A DNA stretch of 53,954 nt. Origin: Bacillota bacterium (GTDB taxonomy: Bacteria > Bacillota > Clostridia > Monoglobales > Firm-18). The notes beneath the pieces are model-generated. The model was not told the origin of the DNA and made no database searches. It saw only the letters and a list, made by a program, of their open reading frames with translations. Where the stretch lies: the NCBI GenBank assembly GCA_022706765.1, contig JAKJBX010000013.1, forward strand, positions 1-53,954, in the 5' to 3' direction. Below, in pieces: positions 8,391 to 16,773 of this stretch (position 1 is its first letter; each line of letters begins with the position of its first letter). A program made the position numbers and the translations under genes.

Positions 8391-9317
8391 CTATATTTTT
8401 TCGACAACCCTAAGCTTTGCGCTTTCGCTTCTCGGATTGTTCCGACGTTCCTCCTCCGACGCAACGATGGGCTTCTTAGACACCTGTTTGATTAAAGGCT
8501 GTTTCCCGCACACACATACTGGAAAATCCTTCGGACAGTCGCACCCTTTTGCAAGACGCACAAAGGTGTTCTTGACGATTCTGTCCTCTAATGAATGAAA
8601 CGTAATGACAGCAAGCCTTCCGCCGCTTTTTAAAACATCGCAAAACGCCTCAACGGTGCTCCCAAGCTGTGAAAGCTCATCGTTTACCGCTATGCGAATC
8701 GCCTGAAACGTACGTTTGGCGGGGTGTTTTCCCTCCCGCTTGACCTTGGCGGGCATGGCGCTCTTGATGATTTCGACCAGCTGGGCGGTGGTTTCAATCG
8801 GCTGCTGCGCACGGTATTCACCGATCTTCCGTGCAATTTGCCGTGCAAAGGGCTCTTCCCCGTATTCAAACAATATCCGCTCAATCTGCGCAATATCATA
8901 AGTGTTGACAATCGCTTTTGCCGTCAGGTCCGACCTTTTATCCATCCGCATGTCCAGCGGTGCGTCGAACCGGTAGCTGAAGCCTCGCCCAGGTGTGTCA
9001 AGCTGATGCGATGACACACCTAAATCAAGCAACGCTCCGTCAATTTTTTCTATTATAAGGTTGGATAATATCGTTTTAATGTGGCTGTAGTTGTCTCCCA
9101 CCAGCGTATAGTTGCCTGTCAGACGCTTTGACGCCGCCGCGATCGCAGCCTCGTCACGGTCGATGCCGATAAGCACGCCGCCCTTTTTGAGTATCTGTTC
9201 AGCATGTCCGCCGCCGCCGAGCGTACCGTCCACATAGACGCCGCCCTCTTTGACGCTAAGCCCGTCTATGGTCTCGCCAAGCATCACGGGAATGTGTGAA
9301 AATCCTCTGTCCGTCAT
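8391..9317 (-). CDS. rsmH: 16S rRNA (cytosine-1402-N4)-methyltransferase RsmH
   Basis: SAM-dependent methyltransferase (formerly MraW) of 308 residues that modifies C1402 in the ribosomal decoding centre. The SAM-binding sequence DGTLGGGGHAEQIL is near residue 30, followed by the family's SHQLDTPGRGFSYR and the C-terminal ITFHSLEDRIVK. The ATG overlaps the mraZ stop by 4 nt, indicating translational coupling. This is the standard mraZ-rsmH-ftsL order. Confidence 0.97.
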   Translation of the reverse strand: MTDRGFSHIPVMLGETIDGLSVKEGGVYVDGTLGGGGHAEQILKKGGVLIGIDRDEAAIAAASKRLTGNYTLVGDNYSHIKTILSNLIIEKIDGALLDLGVSSHQLDTPGRGFSYRFDAPLDMRMDKRSDLTAKAIVNTYDIAQIERILFEYGEEPFARQIARKIGEYRAQQPIETTAQLVEIIKSAMPAKVKREGKHPAKRTFQAIRIAVNDELSQLGSTVEAFCDVLKSGGRLAVITFHSLEDRIVKNTFVRLAKGCDCPKDFPVCVCGKQPLIKQVSKKPIVASEEERRNNPRSESAKLRVVEKI

Positions 9318-9739
9318 ATGCCAAGCTCTTCCATTTGCAGGGCTACGGCATCGGTGTTCTGAATAAACCGGTCATTGTGTATATCCCAATTGGTCTTGTT
9401 CCATATTTCCGCACGCCGGTCAAGTCCGACAATCGTGATATCCTTTTCAAGCTTTGCATATTCACGCAGGTTCTGCGGAATGAGAATTCTGCCCTGCTTG
9501 TCCACTTCACATTCTGTCATGCTACCGTAAAAAAACCGCTGAATTTCACGACCCTTGGAAAGCGACAGCTCCGAAAGCTGTCTGTTGAGCTTGTCCCATT
9601 CGGATGGCGGAAAAACAAACAGGCAATTGTCAAGCCCTTTGGTGATCACGAAATTTTCGCCAAGCTCGTCGCGGAACTTAGCGGGCACAATCATTCTTCC
9701 TTTTAAGTCAATATTGTGCTGGAATTCGCCTTTGAGCAT
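9314..9739 (-). CDS. mraZ: Transcriptional regulator MraZ
   Basis: A 141-residue, two-AbrB-fold DNA-binding protein that regulates the dcw operon from its own promoter. The sequence begins MLKGEFQHNIDLKGRMIVPAK-like and repeats the fold in the second half with KQGRILIPQNLREYA, both typical of MraZ. The ATG at 9739 is chosen because it gives the canonical length; an upstream extension would cover the operator. The ribosome site (GGCGGTGA) is modest. It is the first gene of the cluster and overlaps rsmH by 4 nt. Confidence 0.96.
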   Translation of the reverse strand: MLKGEFQHNIDLKGRMIVPAKFRDELGENFVITKGLDNCLFVFPPSEWDKLNRQLSELSLSKGREIQRFFYGSMTECEVDKQGRILIPQNLREYAKLEKDITIVGLDRRAEIWNKTNWDIHNDRFIQNTDAVALQMEELGI

Positions 9740-9770
9740 CACGTCACCGCCCGCTTTTTGGGAAAAGCAA

Positions 9771-9795
9771 CCACAATCAGCCACTTTTTTACCAC
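9771..9795 (-). promoter_or_regulatory. Three MraZ-type GTGG boxes
   Basis: Three GTGG repeats on the minus strand (CCAC on the plus strand at 9771-9774, 9781-9784 and 9792-9795) are spaced 10 and 11 bp apart, on one face of the helix. MraZ in other bacteria binds direct repeats containing GTGG/TGGG-like cores with about a 10-bp period in front of mraZ. The boxes lie just downstream of the -10 element, where binding would block initiation. Confidence 0.7.
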
Positions 9796-9803
9796 TCGAT
9801 AAC

Positions 9804-9832
9804 ATTATAACGGATGATTTTTAAGAATTCAA
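9804..9832 (-). promoter_or_regulatory. dcw operon promoter (mraZ)
   Basis: A sigma-A-like promoter on the minus strand: TTGAAT (complement of 9827-9832), a 17-nt spacer, and TATAAT (complement of 9804-9809). It lies directly upstream of the MraZ-type boxes and about 65 nt before the mraZ ATG. Confidence 0.8.
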
Positions 9833-9913
9833 GCCTTTTGTAAAAATTCTTTAAGATTTTTTAAGTTTATATTACATTTTTTAATTTTATCGAACAAAAG
9901 TTCATTTCATGAA

Positions 9914-9942
9914 GAAAAAAACACACCACGGCAGTGATGTGT
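9914..9942 (-). terminator. Intrinsic terminator downstream of the Wzz-like gene
   Basis: On the minus strand ACACATCAC, loop TGCC and GTGGTGTGT form a 9-bp stem (one G-U pair), followed by seven U residues. It separates the Wzz-like gene from the dcw promoter. Confidence 0.75.
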
Positions 9943-9969
9943 TTGTGTGTTATTCAATTCATTAACAGG

Positions 9970-10731
9970 CTACGTGTTGTCCTTAGCGCCGGCATTCGAC
10001 GGCGTGAGGACAGGTCTTGAATGGTAATAGTTTTTTGCTGACGCCCGTATGCTGGGGATTAGCCCCAAAATCGGATAGTCATACCTGGCAGTCAGGTCGT
10101 TTTGGTCCTTGACACGTGTGTCAAAAATGTTCATCAGGGTAATGATGACCGCAGCCAGCAGTCCGCCGAATATCATCCCGAAAAACGTATTTTGCGCCTT
10201 GCTGGGCTTTGCCGGTTTTATCGGCAGGCTTGCAGGGTCAACGATCTCAACAGAGCCACCCTTGATAATATCCTTAACCTCGTCCTTGGACAGCTCCTGA
10301 ATTTTATCAACAAGGCGTTTTGCAACTTCGGGATCAGTGTGCTGTATGCTGATTTCTACAACCTGCGTTTCGTTCTGCGGGACTGCAGACAGCAAACCTC
10401 GTATTTGGTCACTGGTCAGTGACACATCTGCCGTTTCACTGACATTTTGGAGAAAGGTATTGCCGCGCAACAGCTCGATATAGGTCGTCGCCAGCATTCC
10501 TGAAGTGACGATTTTGGAATAGGTAATGTCATCGGGTTTTTCGCTTCCGGCCAAAACTTCTCTTCTGTCGCTGTCCACATATACCATGCCCCGCGAAACA
10601 TAGATAGGTTGCATGACAAACGTTGTATATAAATAAGCAAAACAACCGGACACAATTAAGGATATTAAAAGAACCCACCATTTTCCACGTAAAATTTTAA
10701 CCACATCCAAAAAAGAAATTTCCTTCTTCAA
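9970..10731 (-). CDS. Wzz/CpsC-like polysaccharide chain-length or kinase-modulator protein
   Basis: A 253-residue membrane protein with a Wzz domain: a first membrane segment at about 18-37, an extracytoplasmic region containing YVSRGMVYVDSD, a proline-rich stretch (PASLPIKPAKPSK) and a second membrane segment at about 184-204. In Gram-positives such proteins regulate polysaccharide chain length and activate a cognate CpsD/YwqD tyrosine kinase. No kinase, polymerase or glycosyltransferase gene lies beside it, so it is an orphan here. The start is TTG behind a GGTGG-like site, with its own promoter at 10771-10799. Confidence 0.8.
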   Translation of the reverse strand: MKKEISFLDVVKILRGKWWVLLISLIVSGCFAYLYTTFVMQPIYVSRGMVYVDSDRREVLAGSEKPDDITYSKIVTSGMLATTYIELLRGNTFLQNVSETADVSLTSDQIRGLLSAVPQNETQVVEISIQHTDPEVAKRLVDKIQELSKDEVKDIIKGGSVEIVDPASLPIKPAKPSKAQNTFFGMIFGGLLAAVIITLMNIFDTRVKDQNDLTARYDYPILGLIPSIRASAKNYYHSRPVLTPSNAGAKDNT

Positions 10732-10770
10732 TAATTATCGCCACCGCTTCCTAAAATGACTATATGAATT

Positions 10771-10799
10771 ATTATATCAGAGAAATACGTTTTATGCAA
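10771..10799 (-). promoter_or_regulatory. Promoter of the Wzz-like gene
   Basis: Minus-strand TTGCAT (complement of 10794-10799), a 17-nt spacer and TATAAT (complement of 10771-10776), about 40 nt upstream of the TTG start. Confidence 0.75.
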
Positions 10800-10867
10800 G
10801 CACTTTTTACAATAATCGACATCAAAAAAAATTCCAAACTTGTGAAGATCAAGATTTGGCTGTCTGT

Positions 10868-10892
10868 CGCGTTTCGTGCATGATGCCGCCGC
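10868..10892. repeat. Degenerate family F repeat
   Basis: CGCGTTTCGTGCATGATGCC resembles the CGCGTTTTGTGTGCATCGCGCC repeat near 13993 and 22341 and the shorter copy at 304. Adjacent GCGGAAGCGTTTCCGAAGCGC forms a small GC-rich hairpin that could act as the 3' end of the anti-sigma transcript, although no U-run follows. Confidence 0.45.
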
Positions 10893-10958
10893 TTTTTCAA
10901 CGCATGCGGAAGCGTTTCCGAAGCGCCAAACGTAACAAGCGCCATGTGACCGTCCTGA

Positions 10959-11813
10959 TTATCGCTTAATTTCTTTTATGATACTTTCAGGGATAACAAA
11001 CTGGGGAGAGCCCATGGCGCCCGGTGCGACCTCATACTTATCAAAACTAATAACCAAATCGCCATCATGATTCAAATAGAAATTTTGTTCGGACTTAATC
11101 TTGGCAAACGGCTCGATATACTCACCTGCTTCTACCCAAAACATGCGCTCTTCCGCAGCATTTAGCCGCTTCATTTCAGAAAGGATATATTCGCTCAACA
11201 CACCTACATAATCGGCATTTTCTTTAAATAATGAGGGGAGGGTGACCAGCTCGCCCGTTTTTTTACGGATGGTATAAAATTTATGCTTTGTCGACGATGA
11301 TCCGACTGCATTAAACAGGTATACGTCGATTGCCAGGATGTCATCATTATCGGTTAAAACCTGATAATTGTATTCCACACCCATATGTGCCTCAGGATAC
11401 TGTTCTTTTATTTCTTTGTACTCCTTTTCAAAGGTTGCAATGACAAGGTCAGCGCTTTCTTCAAAGTCGTTGTTTATCTTGTTCTGCAATGCTTTGTCCA
11501 GTAAGCCTTCTATGTGAGGTGTAACAATATTAGCCGAAAAATGTCCGTCATTGATCTGATACCTGCCAAATGTTAATATGCTTACCACAGACTCCATTCC
11601 GCCGATATTCGCTATGCCTTGCGCAAAAGCGGGGACGCTGTTCAGCGCTCCGACAAACACGCCAAAAACAACGATTGCTACTGCTGCGGCATTCACGATC
11701 CCTTTCATCACACTGTGCCTTTTCATAATTTTATCAATCCTTTCTTTTAATTGTTTCCGCGCCTTGATGTTTTCATATGCCGTTTTCAATTCCTCTAACT
11801 GATGAATCCTCAT
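10959..11813 (-). CDS. RsiV-like anti-sigma factor (DUF3298-type extracellular domain)
   Basis: A 284-residue bitopic protein: a basic cytoplasmic N-terminus (about 1-37), one membrane segment (about 38-60), and an extracytoplasmic domain with the DUF4163/DUF3298 pattern (VEYNYQVLTDNDDILAIDVYLF, then YTIRKKTGELVTLPSLF, and a C-terminal FVIPESIIKEI). This is the architecture of RsiV, which holds an ECF sigma factor at the membrane and in Bacillus subtilis is cleaved on lysozyme binding. Its ATG overlaps the sigma-factor stop by 4 nt, as expected for a sigma/anti-sigma pair. The inducing signal here is not known; envelope stress is the likely one. Confidence 0.85.
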   Translation of the reverse strand: MRIHQLEELKTAYENIKARKQLKERIDKIMKRHSVMKGIVNAAAVAIVVFGVFVGALNSVPAFAQGIANIGGMESVVSILTFGRYQINDGHFSANIVTPHIEGLLDKALQNKINNDFEESADLVIATFEKEYKEIKEQYPEAHMGVEYNYQVLTDNDDILAIDVYLFNAVGSSSTKHKFYTIRKKTGELVTLPSLFKENADYVGVLSEYILSEMKRLNAAEERMFWVEAGEYIEPFAKIKSEQNFYLNHDGDLVISFDKYEVAPGAMGSPQFVIPESIIKEIKR

Positions 11814-12295
11814 AAATCCACCACATCCATTTCTAATTTAAGAATTTTAAGGACTTTATACAGCCTGGTTTTGACGGTGTTCAGATTTTCGCTGAGCAGC
11901 ATTGCAATTTCTTTCAGGGAAAACCCTTCAAAATAACGCAATATGACAATACTCCGGTATTTTAACGGCAGCTTTTCTATGGCTTCCTTTAAATCAATAT
12001 CCTCATAGGCATCAACTGTGTTGTCAAAGCTGTCCAAATCATCCGGCGCCATATAAACGGTCTTCTTGTTTTTATTCAAATAGGTGAGCGATGTCGTGAT
12101 GACAATCCTGTAAAACCAACTCTTTATAAATTCAGGCTCTCTAAGCTGCCCCAGCGAGGATAACGCCTTAATGACACTTTGACTGACAACATCTTCTGCA
12201 TACTGCTGATTTTTGACGTAAAAATATGCAAAACGATAGGCGCTGTCAAGATTTTGGGTAATAAAGGTTTCAAACAACTGCTTGTTCTTTTTCAC
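11810..12295 (-). CDS. ECF-type RNA polymerase sigma factor
   Basis: A 161-residue group IV sigma factor. Region 2 (about 11-75) contains YRFAYFYVKNQQYAEDVV and the aromatic FIKSWFYRIV; region 4 (about 110-158) contains the helix-turn-helix KLPLKYRSIVILRYFEGFSLK-like block with SLKEIAMLLSENLNTVKTRL. It starts at GTG with AGGAGGG about 6-8 nt upstream. With the overlapping RsiV-like gene it resembles the SigV-RsiV system, but ECF subgroups cannot be assigned securely by eye. A terminator-like hairpin lies in its 5' leader. Confidence 0.92.
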   Translation of the reverse strand: MKKNKQLFETFITQNLDSAYRFAYFYVKNQQYAEDVVSQSVIKALSSLGQLREPEFIKSWFYRIVITTSLTYLNKNKKTVYMAPDDLDSFDNTVDAYEDIDLKEAIEKLPLKYRSIVILRYFEGFSLKEIAMLLSENLNTVKTRLYKVLKILKLEMDVVDL

Positions 12296-12344
12296 CTAAT
12301 TCCCTCCTTCTATATCATTAGACTCTTGAAAGATAAAAAAAGTT

Positions 12345-12404
12345 TTAGATAGTGTGGACATGAGATGAAGATTTCGCCAAAAGGCGGGTGTCCACACTAT
12401 CTAA
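12345..12404 (-). promoter_or_regulatory. Terminator-like hairpin in the ECF sigma leader
   Basis: A 16-bp perfect inverted repeat (TTAGATAGTGTGGACA at 12345-12360; complement at 12389-12404) encloses a 28-nt loop with an inner CGCC/GGCG hairpin. Read on the minus strand the stem is followed by AAAACTTTTTTT, an intrinsic-terminator arrangement. It lies about 50 nt upstream of the sigma-factor GTG and downstream of a candidate promoter at 12456-12485, so it could be an attenuator. Confidence 0.6.
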
Positions 12405-12455
12405 CCATTGAGACCTTTTTGAATATCGTAACTTATTGCAGAAAGATTGAATCTA

Positions 12456-12485
12456 TATAAACAGAGCCGCTGTCTGTTTGGTCAA
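12456..12485 (-). promoter_or_regulatory. Candidate promoter of the ECF sigma operon
   Basis: Minus-strand TTGACC (complement of 12480-12485), an 18-nt spacer and TTTATA (complement of 12456-12461). The spacer contains a partly palindromic ACAGACAGCGGCTCTGT. A self-recognised ECF promoter cannot be excluded. Confidence 0.5.
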
Positions 12486-12541
12486 AAATTAATTCTATTA
12501 TATAAACGTTTATTTCACGTTTAATTATATCATATAAAACA

Positions 12542-12576
12542 AAAGAAGTCGATTTCTTCTATAAATCGACTTCTTT
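12542..12576 (-). terminator. Terminator after tRNA-Leu
   Basis: A 14-bp perfect stem (12542-12555 with 12563-12576) with a 7-nt loop, followed on the minus strand by a U-rich tract. It lies 11 nt past the tRNA 3' end. Confidence 0.85.
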
Positions 12577-12586
12577 CCAAAAAATT

Positions 12587-12670
12587 TGGTGCGGATGACA
12601 GGAATCGAACCTGCATGCTCGCGCACTAGATCCTAAGTCTAGCGTGTCTGCCAGTTCCACCACATCCGCA
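12587..12670 (-). tRNA. tRNA-Leu (anticodon UAG)
   Basis: An 84-nt tRNA on the minus strand with the CCA encoded at 12587-12589. The acceptor stem pairs TGCGGAT with ATCCGCA. The anticodon stem CTAGA/TCTAG holds loop CTTAGGA, giving anticodon TAG, which reads CUN leucine codons. The long variable arm is typical of class II tRNA-Leu, and the T-arm has the invariant GGTTCGAATCC. Confidence 0.95.
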
Positions 12671-12680
12671 TTTATAAAAA

Positions 12681-12700
12681 TCGGATAATTTCTCATCCGG
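12681..12700 (-). terminator. Weak hairpin between the 130-residue-class gene and tRNA-Leu
   Basis: Minus-strand CCGGAT, an 8-nt loop and ATCCGA are followed by TTTTT. It probably ends the transcript of the small gene at 12755-13138. The GC stem is only 5 bp. Confidence 0.5.
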
Positions 12701-12754
12701 TTTTAGCGTTATTAAATTTTCATTTCAGTTAATATATGTCAATGCCAGTTATCG

Positions 12755-13138
12755 TTAATATTGCTTTTTGTTTTCCAGATGATGAATTCTTTTAACTGGA
12801 TATACTTCTGGAATTTCTACTATTGTAAATCGGCAATGGTCAACCGTATCCTTCCTAACTATTGTAAGATATTCATTCACAATGCTCTGATCAAGCATAA
12901 TCTTTCCACTTCCTGCCCAATGTCTGTCAGCGCCATCTTTTTTGACACCCGAAATCCAATATTCTTCCTTTGTTTCGATGTCATAATAATTACCGCAAAT
13001 GCCGTTCCGCTTCTTCAACGCTTTATTGTAAAAGTAAACAGTATTCCCACTTTTTGATAATCTCACTTTTGAAATCCAAGCAGGTTCATTATTGGAATAT
13101 CCAGTTTTGAGTTCGATATACCTAATTTCATTGATCAT
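12755..13138 (-). CDS. Conserved small protein of unknown function
   Basis: A soluble protein of about 127 residues with no signal peptide or membrane segment. It contains RYIELKTGYSNNEPAWI, then SKSGNTVYFYNKAL, GNYYDIETKEEYWISGVKKD and DRHWAGSGKI. These resemble a widespread family of about 100-residue proteins that, from memory, are often mislabelled in databases; I know no proven function. The ATG at 13138 is chosen over an in-frame GTG 9 nt upstream; the ribosome site is weak for both. Lower G+C than the neighbouring dcw and ilv genes hints at separate ancestry. Confidence 0.7.
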   Translation of the reverse strand: MINEIRYIELKTGYSNNEPAWISKVRLSKSGNTVYFYNKALKKRNGICGNYYDIETKEEYWISGVKKDGADRHWAGSGKIMLDQSIVNEYLTIVRKDTVDHCRFTIVEIPEVYPVKRIHHLENKKQY

Positions 13139-13237
13139 GTTATTCACCTAACGCTATTTTTCCACCGAGGTGACCATAGTAAAGTCCGGTACGCCGGTAA
13201 GTTTTGCTGCGCCTGCACATTTGGTGCGGTCACGCCG

Positions 13238-13933
13238 TTACCAAACCGTAATAGTGGTCAGGATTTCTTTGAAGGCAGGCAGTGACGCATCAAAATCTTC
13301 TTGGAGCGTACTCGTGAGAAAAACATAGAACATTTTATTGCAGACAAAGATGGTCGTCAGTGCTTTTATATCAATTTTCTCAGCTTTATCATCCTTCTTT
13401 TCCGTCTTCTCTTTCTTAAATTTCGCAGCATAATATTCTGCTTTTGCCTTACTAACCGAATAATCTTTATCTTGTTTATACGTCACAACCGTTTGGTAAG
13501 CGATAATGTCATTACCGATACGAACCTTCTCCAATGGCGTATAGTCGAATTTTTCATCTTCATGGGTTGATAACTTTTTGAATGAATCTTTGAATGCATC
13601 TTTTAACACATCTTCAAGCTTAAAATCAGAGCGTACTTCGCCCTCCCGCAGCTGCATGTCAAGAATACCAAGCTCCCATCCTTCTTGTTTGTGTTTCATT
13701 GCAATCGATTGATCAAACCACCGTTCTTCGTCAACCCTCTCCCAATCCAACGAGACCTGAAAAGACAAGTTAGAGTCCGGTGAGAGGATCGTCTGTTTGG
13801 ACGGTACTTCAAGCTTTGGGGCTTCGGGAGCGGCATCGGTGGTCTTTATTTTGAATTCAAAAGGCAAAGCGGCACAAGCCGAAGCCGATACTGCAAGGCA
13901 TACAACGAGCATGACGCACAGCATTTTTTTCAT
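13238..13933 (-). CDS. Putative lipoprotein of unknown function
   Basis: A 231-residue secreted protein. Residues 1-20 form a signal peptide ending in SASAC, a plausible though non-ideal lipobox with the cysteine at about residue 20. The mature part is charged, with a lysine-rich KKEKTEKKDDKAEK insertion near residues 172-187. It ends in a hydrophobic strand and TTITVW, reminiscent of small lipoproteins that have a PsbP/DUF-type beta-sandwich, but I do not recognise a family. The ATG lies behind AAAGGGGG. It may be transcribed together with the small gene downstream. Confidence 0.75.
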   Translation of the reverse strand: MKKMLCVMLVVCLAVSASACAALPFEFKIKTTDAAPEAPKLEVPSKQTILSPDSNLSFQVSLDWERVDEERWFDQSIAMKHKQEGWELGILDMQLREGEVRSDFKLEDVLKDAFKDSFKKLSTHEDEKFDYTPLEKVRIGNDIIAYQTVVTYKQDKDYSVSKAKAEYYAAKFKKEKTEKKDDKAEKIDIKALTTIFVCNKMFYVFLTSTLQEDFDASLPAFKEILTTITVW

Positions 13934-13978
13934 AAAAGCCAGCCCCCTTTAATATTGAAACGATAGTCCGGTGTTTGC

Positions 13979-14126
13979 TTCAATGAGCGCTTGCGCGTTT
14001 TGTGTGCATCGCGCCGCAAACATTTTATCAAACGCCCTATCGGTAGGGGATCGCACGCACTACTGATAGATAGCCTGTTTATCCCATCCTCCTATTGAGG
14101 CGGGGATGTTAGGGCGTTTGATAAAA
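13979..14126. mobile_element. Composite repeat F+D, copy 1
   Basis: The family D part (14023-14126, 104 bp) has 17-bp perfect terminal inverted repeats, TTTTATCAAACGCCCTA and its complement. TA dinucleotides lie just inside the outer T/A runs. Its centre holds further short palindromes. To its left is family F, with TTCAATGAGCGC and CGCGTTTTGTGTGCATCGCG. The same F+D combination occurs inverted at 22232-22424, so it was duplicated as a unit. No coding capacity is visible. It lies between the lipoprotein gene and the 3' end of rarA. Confidence 0.75.
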
Positions 14127-14150
14127 AGTCACTTGAAGTATAGCATCATA

Positions 14151-15425
14151 TCAAGATTTTGTCAAGATTTTAGCCCAGTATTCACGGAGGTTTTCCTCAT
14201 ATTTATTCGCCTGAGGGCTGTAATATTTTTTGTCTTTGAGGTTGTCGGGGAGGTATTGCTGAGGGATATAGTTGTTGGGATAATCATGCGGATAGCGGTA
14301 GCTCTCTCCCCTACCCAGTTTTTTTGCGCCGCCGTAATGGGCGTCACGCAGATGGTCGGGCACCTCACCCGCAGCACCTGATGCAAAATCGGCAAGTGCG
14401 GCGTCGATGGCACAGATGGCGGAGTTGGATTTTGGCAGCGTGGCAAGGAAGATCACCGCTTGGGCAAGGGGAATCCTCGCCTCGGGGAAGCCCAGCTGAA
14501 AAGCACAGTCGACACAGCTCTTGACCACCGAAACGGCAGTCGGGAACGCCATGCCGATGTCTTCGCAGGCAATGACCATCAGCCGCCTGCATATCGACTG
14601 CAAATCGTCGGCAGCAACAAGGCGTGCCAAATAATGTACGGCTGCGTCAGGATCGCTGCCCCTGATGCTCTTTTGGAACGCACTCAATATGTCATAGTGA
14701 TTGTCGCCCAACTTGTCATAGGTCATCGCTTTCTTTTGGCTCGCCTCCTGTGCAAGCGCCAAATCGACGACGATTTCCTTCTTTTTGTTGGGTACGGCTG
14801 TGTAGACACACAGCTCCAATGCGTTCATCGCACGTCGCACGTCGCCGTTCGCCATGGCAGCGAGGTGTGCGACGGAGTCCTTATCAATGACAATTTTGTT
14901 TTCGGGGAAGTCTTTTTTGATGACCTCCGCTGCGCGCAGCACCGCCTTTTTGATGTCGACGGCGTCCAGGGGCTTAAATTCAAACACCGTGCTGCGGCTT
15001 AAAATAGCGTTATATACATAGAAATAGGGGTTTTCGGTCGTGCTGGCAATCAGCGTGACGTCACCCGTTTCGATGACCTCTAAAAGCGACTGCTGCTGCT
15101 TTTTGTTGAAGTTTTGTATCTCATCCAAATACAGAAGTATGCCTTTTTGACCCGAAAACCCGCCGACCTGCGAGATGACCTCCTTGATGTCGCCCACACC
15201 GGCGTTGGTAGCGTTGAGCTTGAAAAAGCGCTTGTCCGTCAGCGATGCAGCGATATTGGCGACGGTGGTCTTACCCGTCCCCGAGGGACCGTAGAAGATC
15301 ATATTCCCGATGCGCCCGCCCTCAATGGCACGGCGAAGCAGCCTGCCCTCGCCTAAAAGGTGCGCCTGACCGACCACGTCGGCAAGCGTGCGGGGGCGGA
15401 CACGATCGGCAAGCGGTTTATTCAT
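14151..15425 (-). CDS. rarA: Replication-associated recombination protein A (RarA/MgsA)
   Basis: A 424-residue AAA+ ATPase of the clamp-loader superfamily that acts at stalled replication forks. The N-terminus [20 protein letters not shown] is characteristic. Walker A (GPSGTGKTT, about 46-54), Walker B (LYLDEIQNF), sensor 1 (STTENPYF) and the C-terminal tetramerisation domain (with [15 protein letters not shown] and ACEDIGMA) are all present. The ATG overlaps the 3' end of glyA by 8 nt and lacks a strong ribosome site, so translation is probably coupled. Confidence 0.95.
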   Translation of the reverse strand: MNKPLADRVRPRTLADVVGQAHLLGEGRLLRRAIEGGRIGNMIFYGPSGTGKTTVANIAASLTDKRFFKLNATNAGVGDIKEVISQVGGFSGQKGILLYLDEIQNFNKKQQQSLLEVIETGDVTLIASTTENPYFYVYNAILSRSTVFEFKPLDAVDIKKAVLRAAEVIKKDFPENKIVIDKDSVAHLAAMANGDVRRAMNALELCVYTAVPNKKKEIVVDLALAQEASQKKAMTYDKLGDNHYDILSAFQKSIRGSDPDAAVHYLARLVAADDLQSICRRLMVIACEDIGMAFPTAVSVVKSCVDCAFQLGFPEARIPLAQAVIFLATLPKSNSAICAIDAALADFASGAAGEVPDHLRDAHYGGAKKLGRGESYRYPHDYPNNYIPQQYLPDNLKDKKYYSPQANKYEENLREYWAKILTKS

Positions 15426-16650
15426 ACAGCTTGTGCTTTTCGCAAAGCTTGGCTACCCTTTCTCTGACCTGCTGTGCGTTCGCTTCGTAATCCTTGATTG
15501 TCAGAGCGATCAGCTCAGCAATCTCCGCCATGTCGGCGGCGTCGAAGCCCCTTGCGGAAACCGCCGCCGTCCCGAGGCGTATGCCGCTCGTGACAAACGG
15601 GCTTTGCGGGTCGTTGGGGATGGCGTTTTTGTTACAGGTGATACCGACCTCGTCCAAACGATGCTCGGCTTCCTTGCCTGTGATATTCATGTTCTGCAAG
15701 TCCACCAGCATCAGGTGGTTGTCCGTACCGCCCGACACCAGCGTAAAGCCGTTTTTAATCAAGCCGTCGGCAAGCGCTTTGGCATTGTCAATGATGTTTT
15801 TCTGATAAGTTTTAAATTCGGGGGTCAGCGCCTCGCCGAAGCACACCGCCTTTGATGCGATCACGTGCATCAGCGGTCCGCCCTGTATGCCCGGGAACAC
15901 CGCCTTGTCGATCTGCTTGGCGTACTCCTCATGGCAAAGAATCATGCCGCCCCGCGGTCCGCGCAGCGTCTTGTGGGTGGTAGTGGTGACAAAATCCGCA
16001 TAGGGTACGGGGTTAGGATGCAGACCGGCGGCGACAAGTCCCGCAATGTGTGCGATGTCGACCATCAGGTATGCGCCGACCTCCTTGGCGATGGCGGAGA
16101 ATTTCTCAAAATCCAGTTCACGGGCATAGGCGCTCGCACCGGCGATGATCATCTTTGGCTGACATTCGAGAGCGATCTCACGCAGCTTATCATAGTCTAT
16201 CCTGTGCGTGACGTCGTCCACGCCGTAGGGCACGATGTTAAAGTATTTGCCCGAAATGTTGACGGGGCTGCCATGGCTGAGATGCCCGCCGTGGGCAAGG
16301 TTCATGCCGAGCACCGTGTCGCCGGGGCTGAGCATGGCGAAAAATACCGCAAGGTTTGCCGAAGCGCCCGAATGCGGCTGAACGTTGGCGTGCTCCGCAC
16401 CGAAAATCTGACAGGCGCGCTTGCGCGCCAGCTCCTCCACCACGTCGACACATTCACAGCCGCCGTAGTAACGCTTGCCGGGATAGCCCTCCGCATATTT
16501 GTTGGTCAGCGGCGTGCCCATGGCTTCCATAACCGCCTCGCTGACAAAGTTCTCGGACGCGATCAGCTCGATTTTTGAACGCTGCCGTATCACTTCCGCC
16601 TCTATGGCGGCGGCAACCTCGGGGTCAACCTTTTTTATTTGATCATACAT
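15418..16650 (-). CDS. glyA: Serine hydroxymethyltransferase GlyA
   Basis: PLP-dependent enzyme of 410 residues that interconverts serine and glycine and feeds one-carbon units to tetrahydrofolate. It has the N-terminal [10 protein letters not shown], the [15 protein letters not shown] motif and the PLP-lysine motif [13 protein letters not shown]. The ATG at 16650 follows AGGAGG by 10 nt; a TTG 6 nt upstream is less likely. Its promoter (16688-16716) is divergent from that of nth. No glycine riboswitch is visible in the short leader. Confidence 0.97.
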   Translation of the reverse strand: MYDQIKKVDPEVAAAIEAEVIRQRSKIELIASENFVSEAVMEAMGTPLTNKYAEGYPGKRYYGGCECVDVVEELARKRACQIFGAEHANVQPHSGASANLAVFFAMLSPGDTVLGMNLAHGGHLSHGSPVNISGKYFNIVPYGVDDVTHRIDYDKLREIALECQPKMIIAGASAYARELDFEKFSAIAKEVGAYLMVDIAHIAGLVAAGLHPNPVPYADFVTTTTHKTLRGPRGGMILCHEEYAKQIDKAVFPGIQGGPLMHVIASKAVCFGEALTPEFKTYQKNIIDNAKALADGLIKNGFTLVSGGTDNHLMLVDLQNMNITGKEAEHRLDEVGITCNKNAIPNDPQSPFVTSGIRLGTAAVSARGFDAADMAEIAELIALTIKDYEANAQQVRERVAKLCEKHKLYE

Positions 16651-16687
16651 CTGCAAAAATCCTCCTAAAAAATCTATTCTGAACTAC

Positions 16688-16716
16688 ATTATACTGTTTT
16701 TTATGTTTTTTTTCAA
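16688..16716 (-). promoter_or_regulatory. glyA-rarA promoter
   Basis: Minus-strand TTGAAA (complement of 16711-16716), a 17-nt spacer and a perfect TATAAT (complement of 16688-16693), about 35 nt before the glyA start. Confidence 0.85.
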
Positions 16717-16725
16717 TAGTTTCAT

Positions 16726-16754
16726 TTGACATATTTCCTGTTTTTTTATAAAAT
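16726..16754 (+). promoter_or_regulatory. nth promoter
   Basis: A consensus TTGACA (16726-16731), a 17-nt spacer and TAAAAT (16749-16754). It is divergent from the glyA promoter, with the two -35 elements about 10 nt apart. The leader to the nth ATG is very short. Confidence 0.85.
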
Positions 16755-16773
16755 AGTATTGAGGTGTTTTTCT

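Noticed and set aside
16651..16773. Glycine riboswitch before glyA
   Set aside because: Only about 35 nt separate the -10 element from the start; there is no room for an aptamer.
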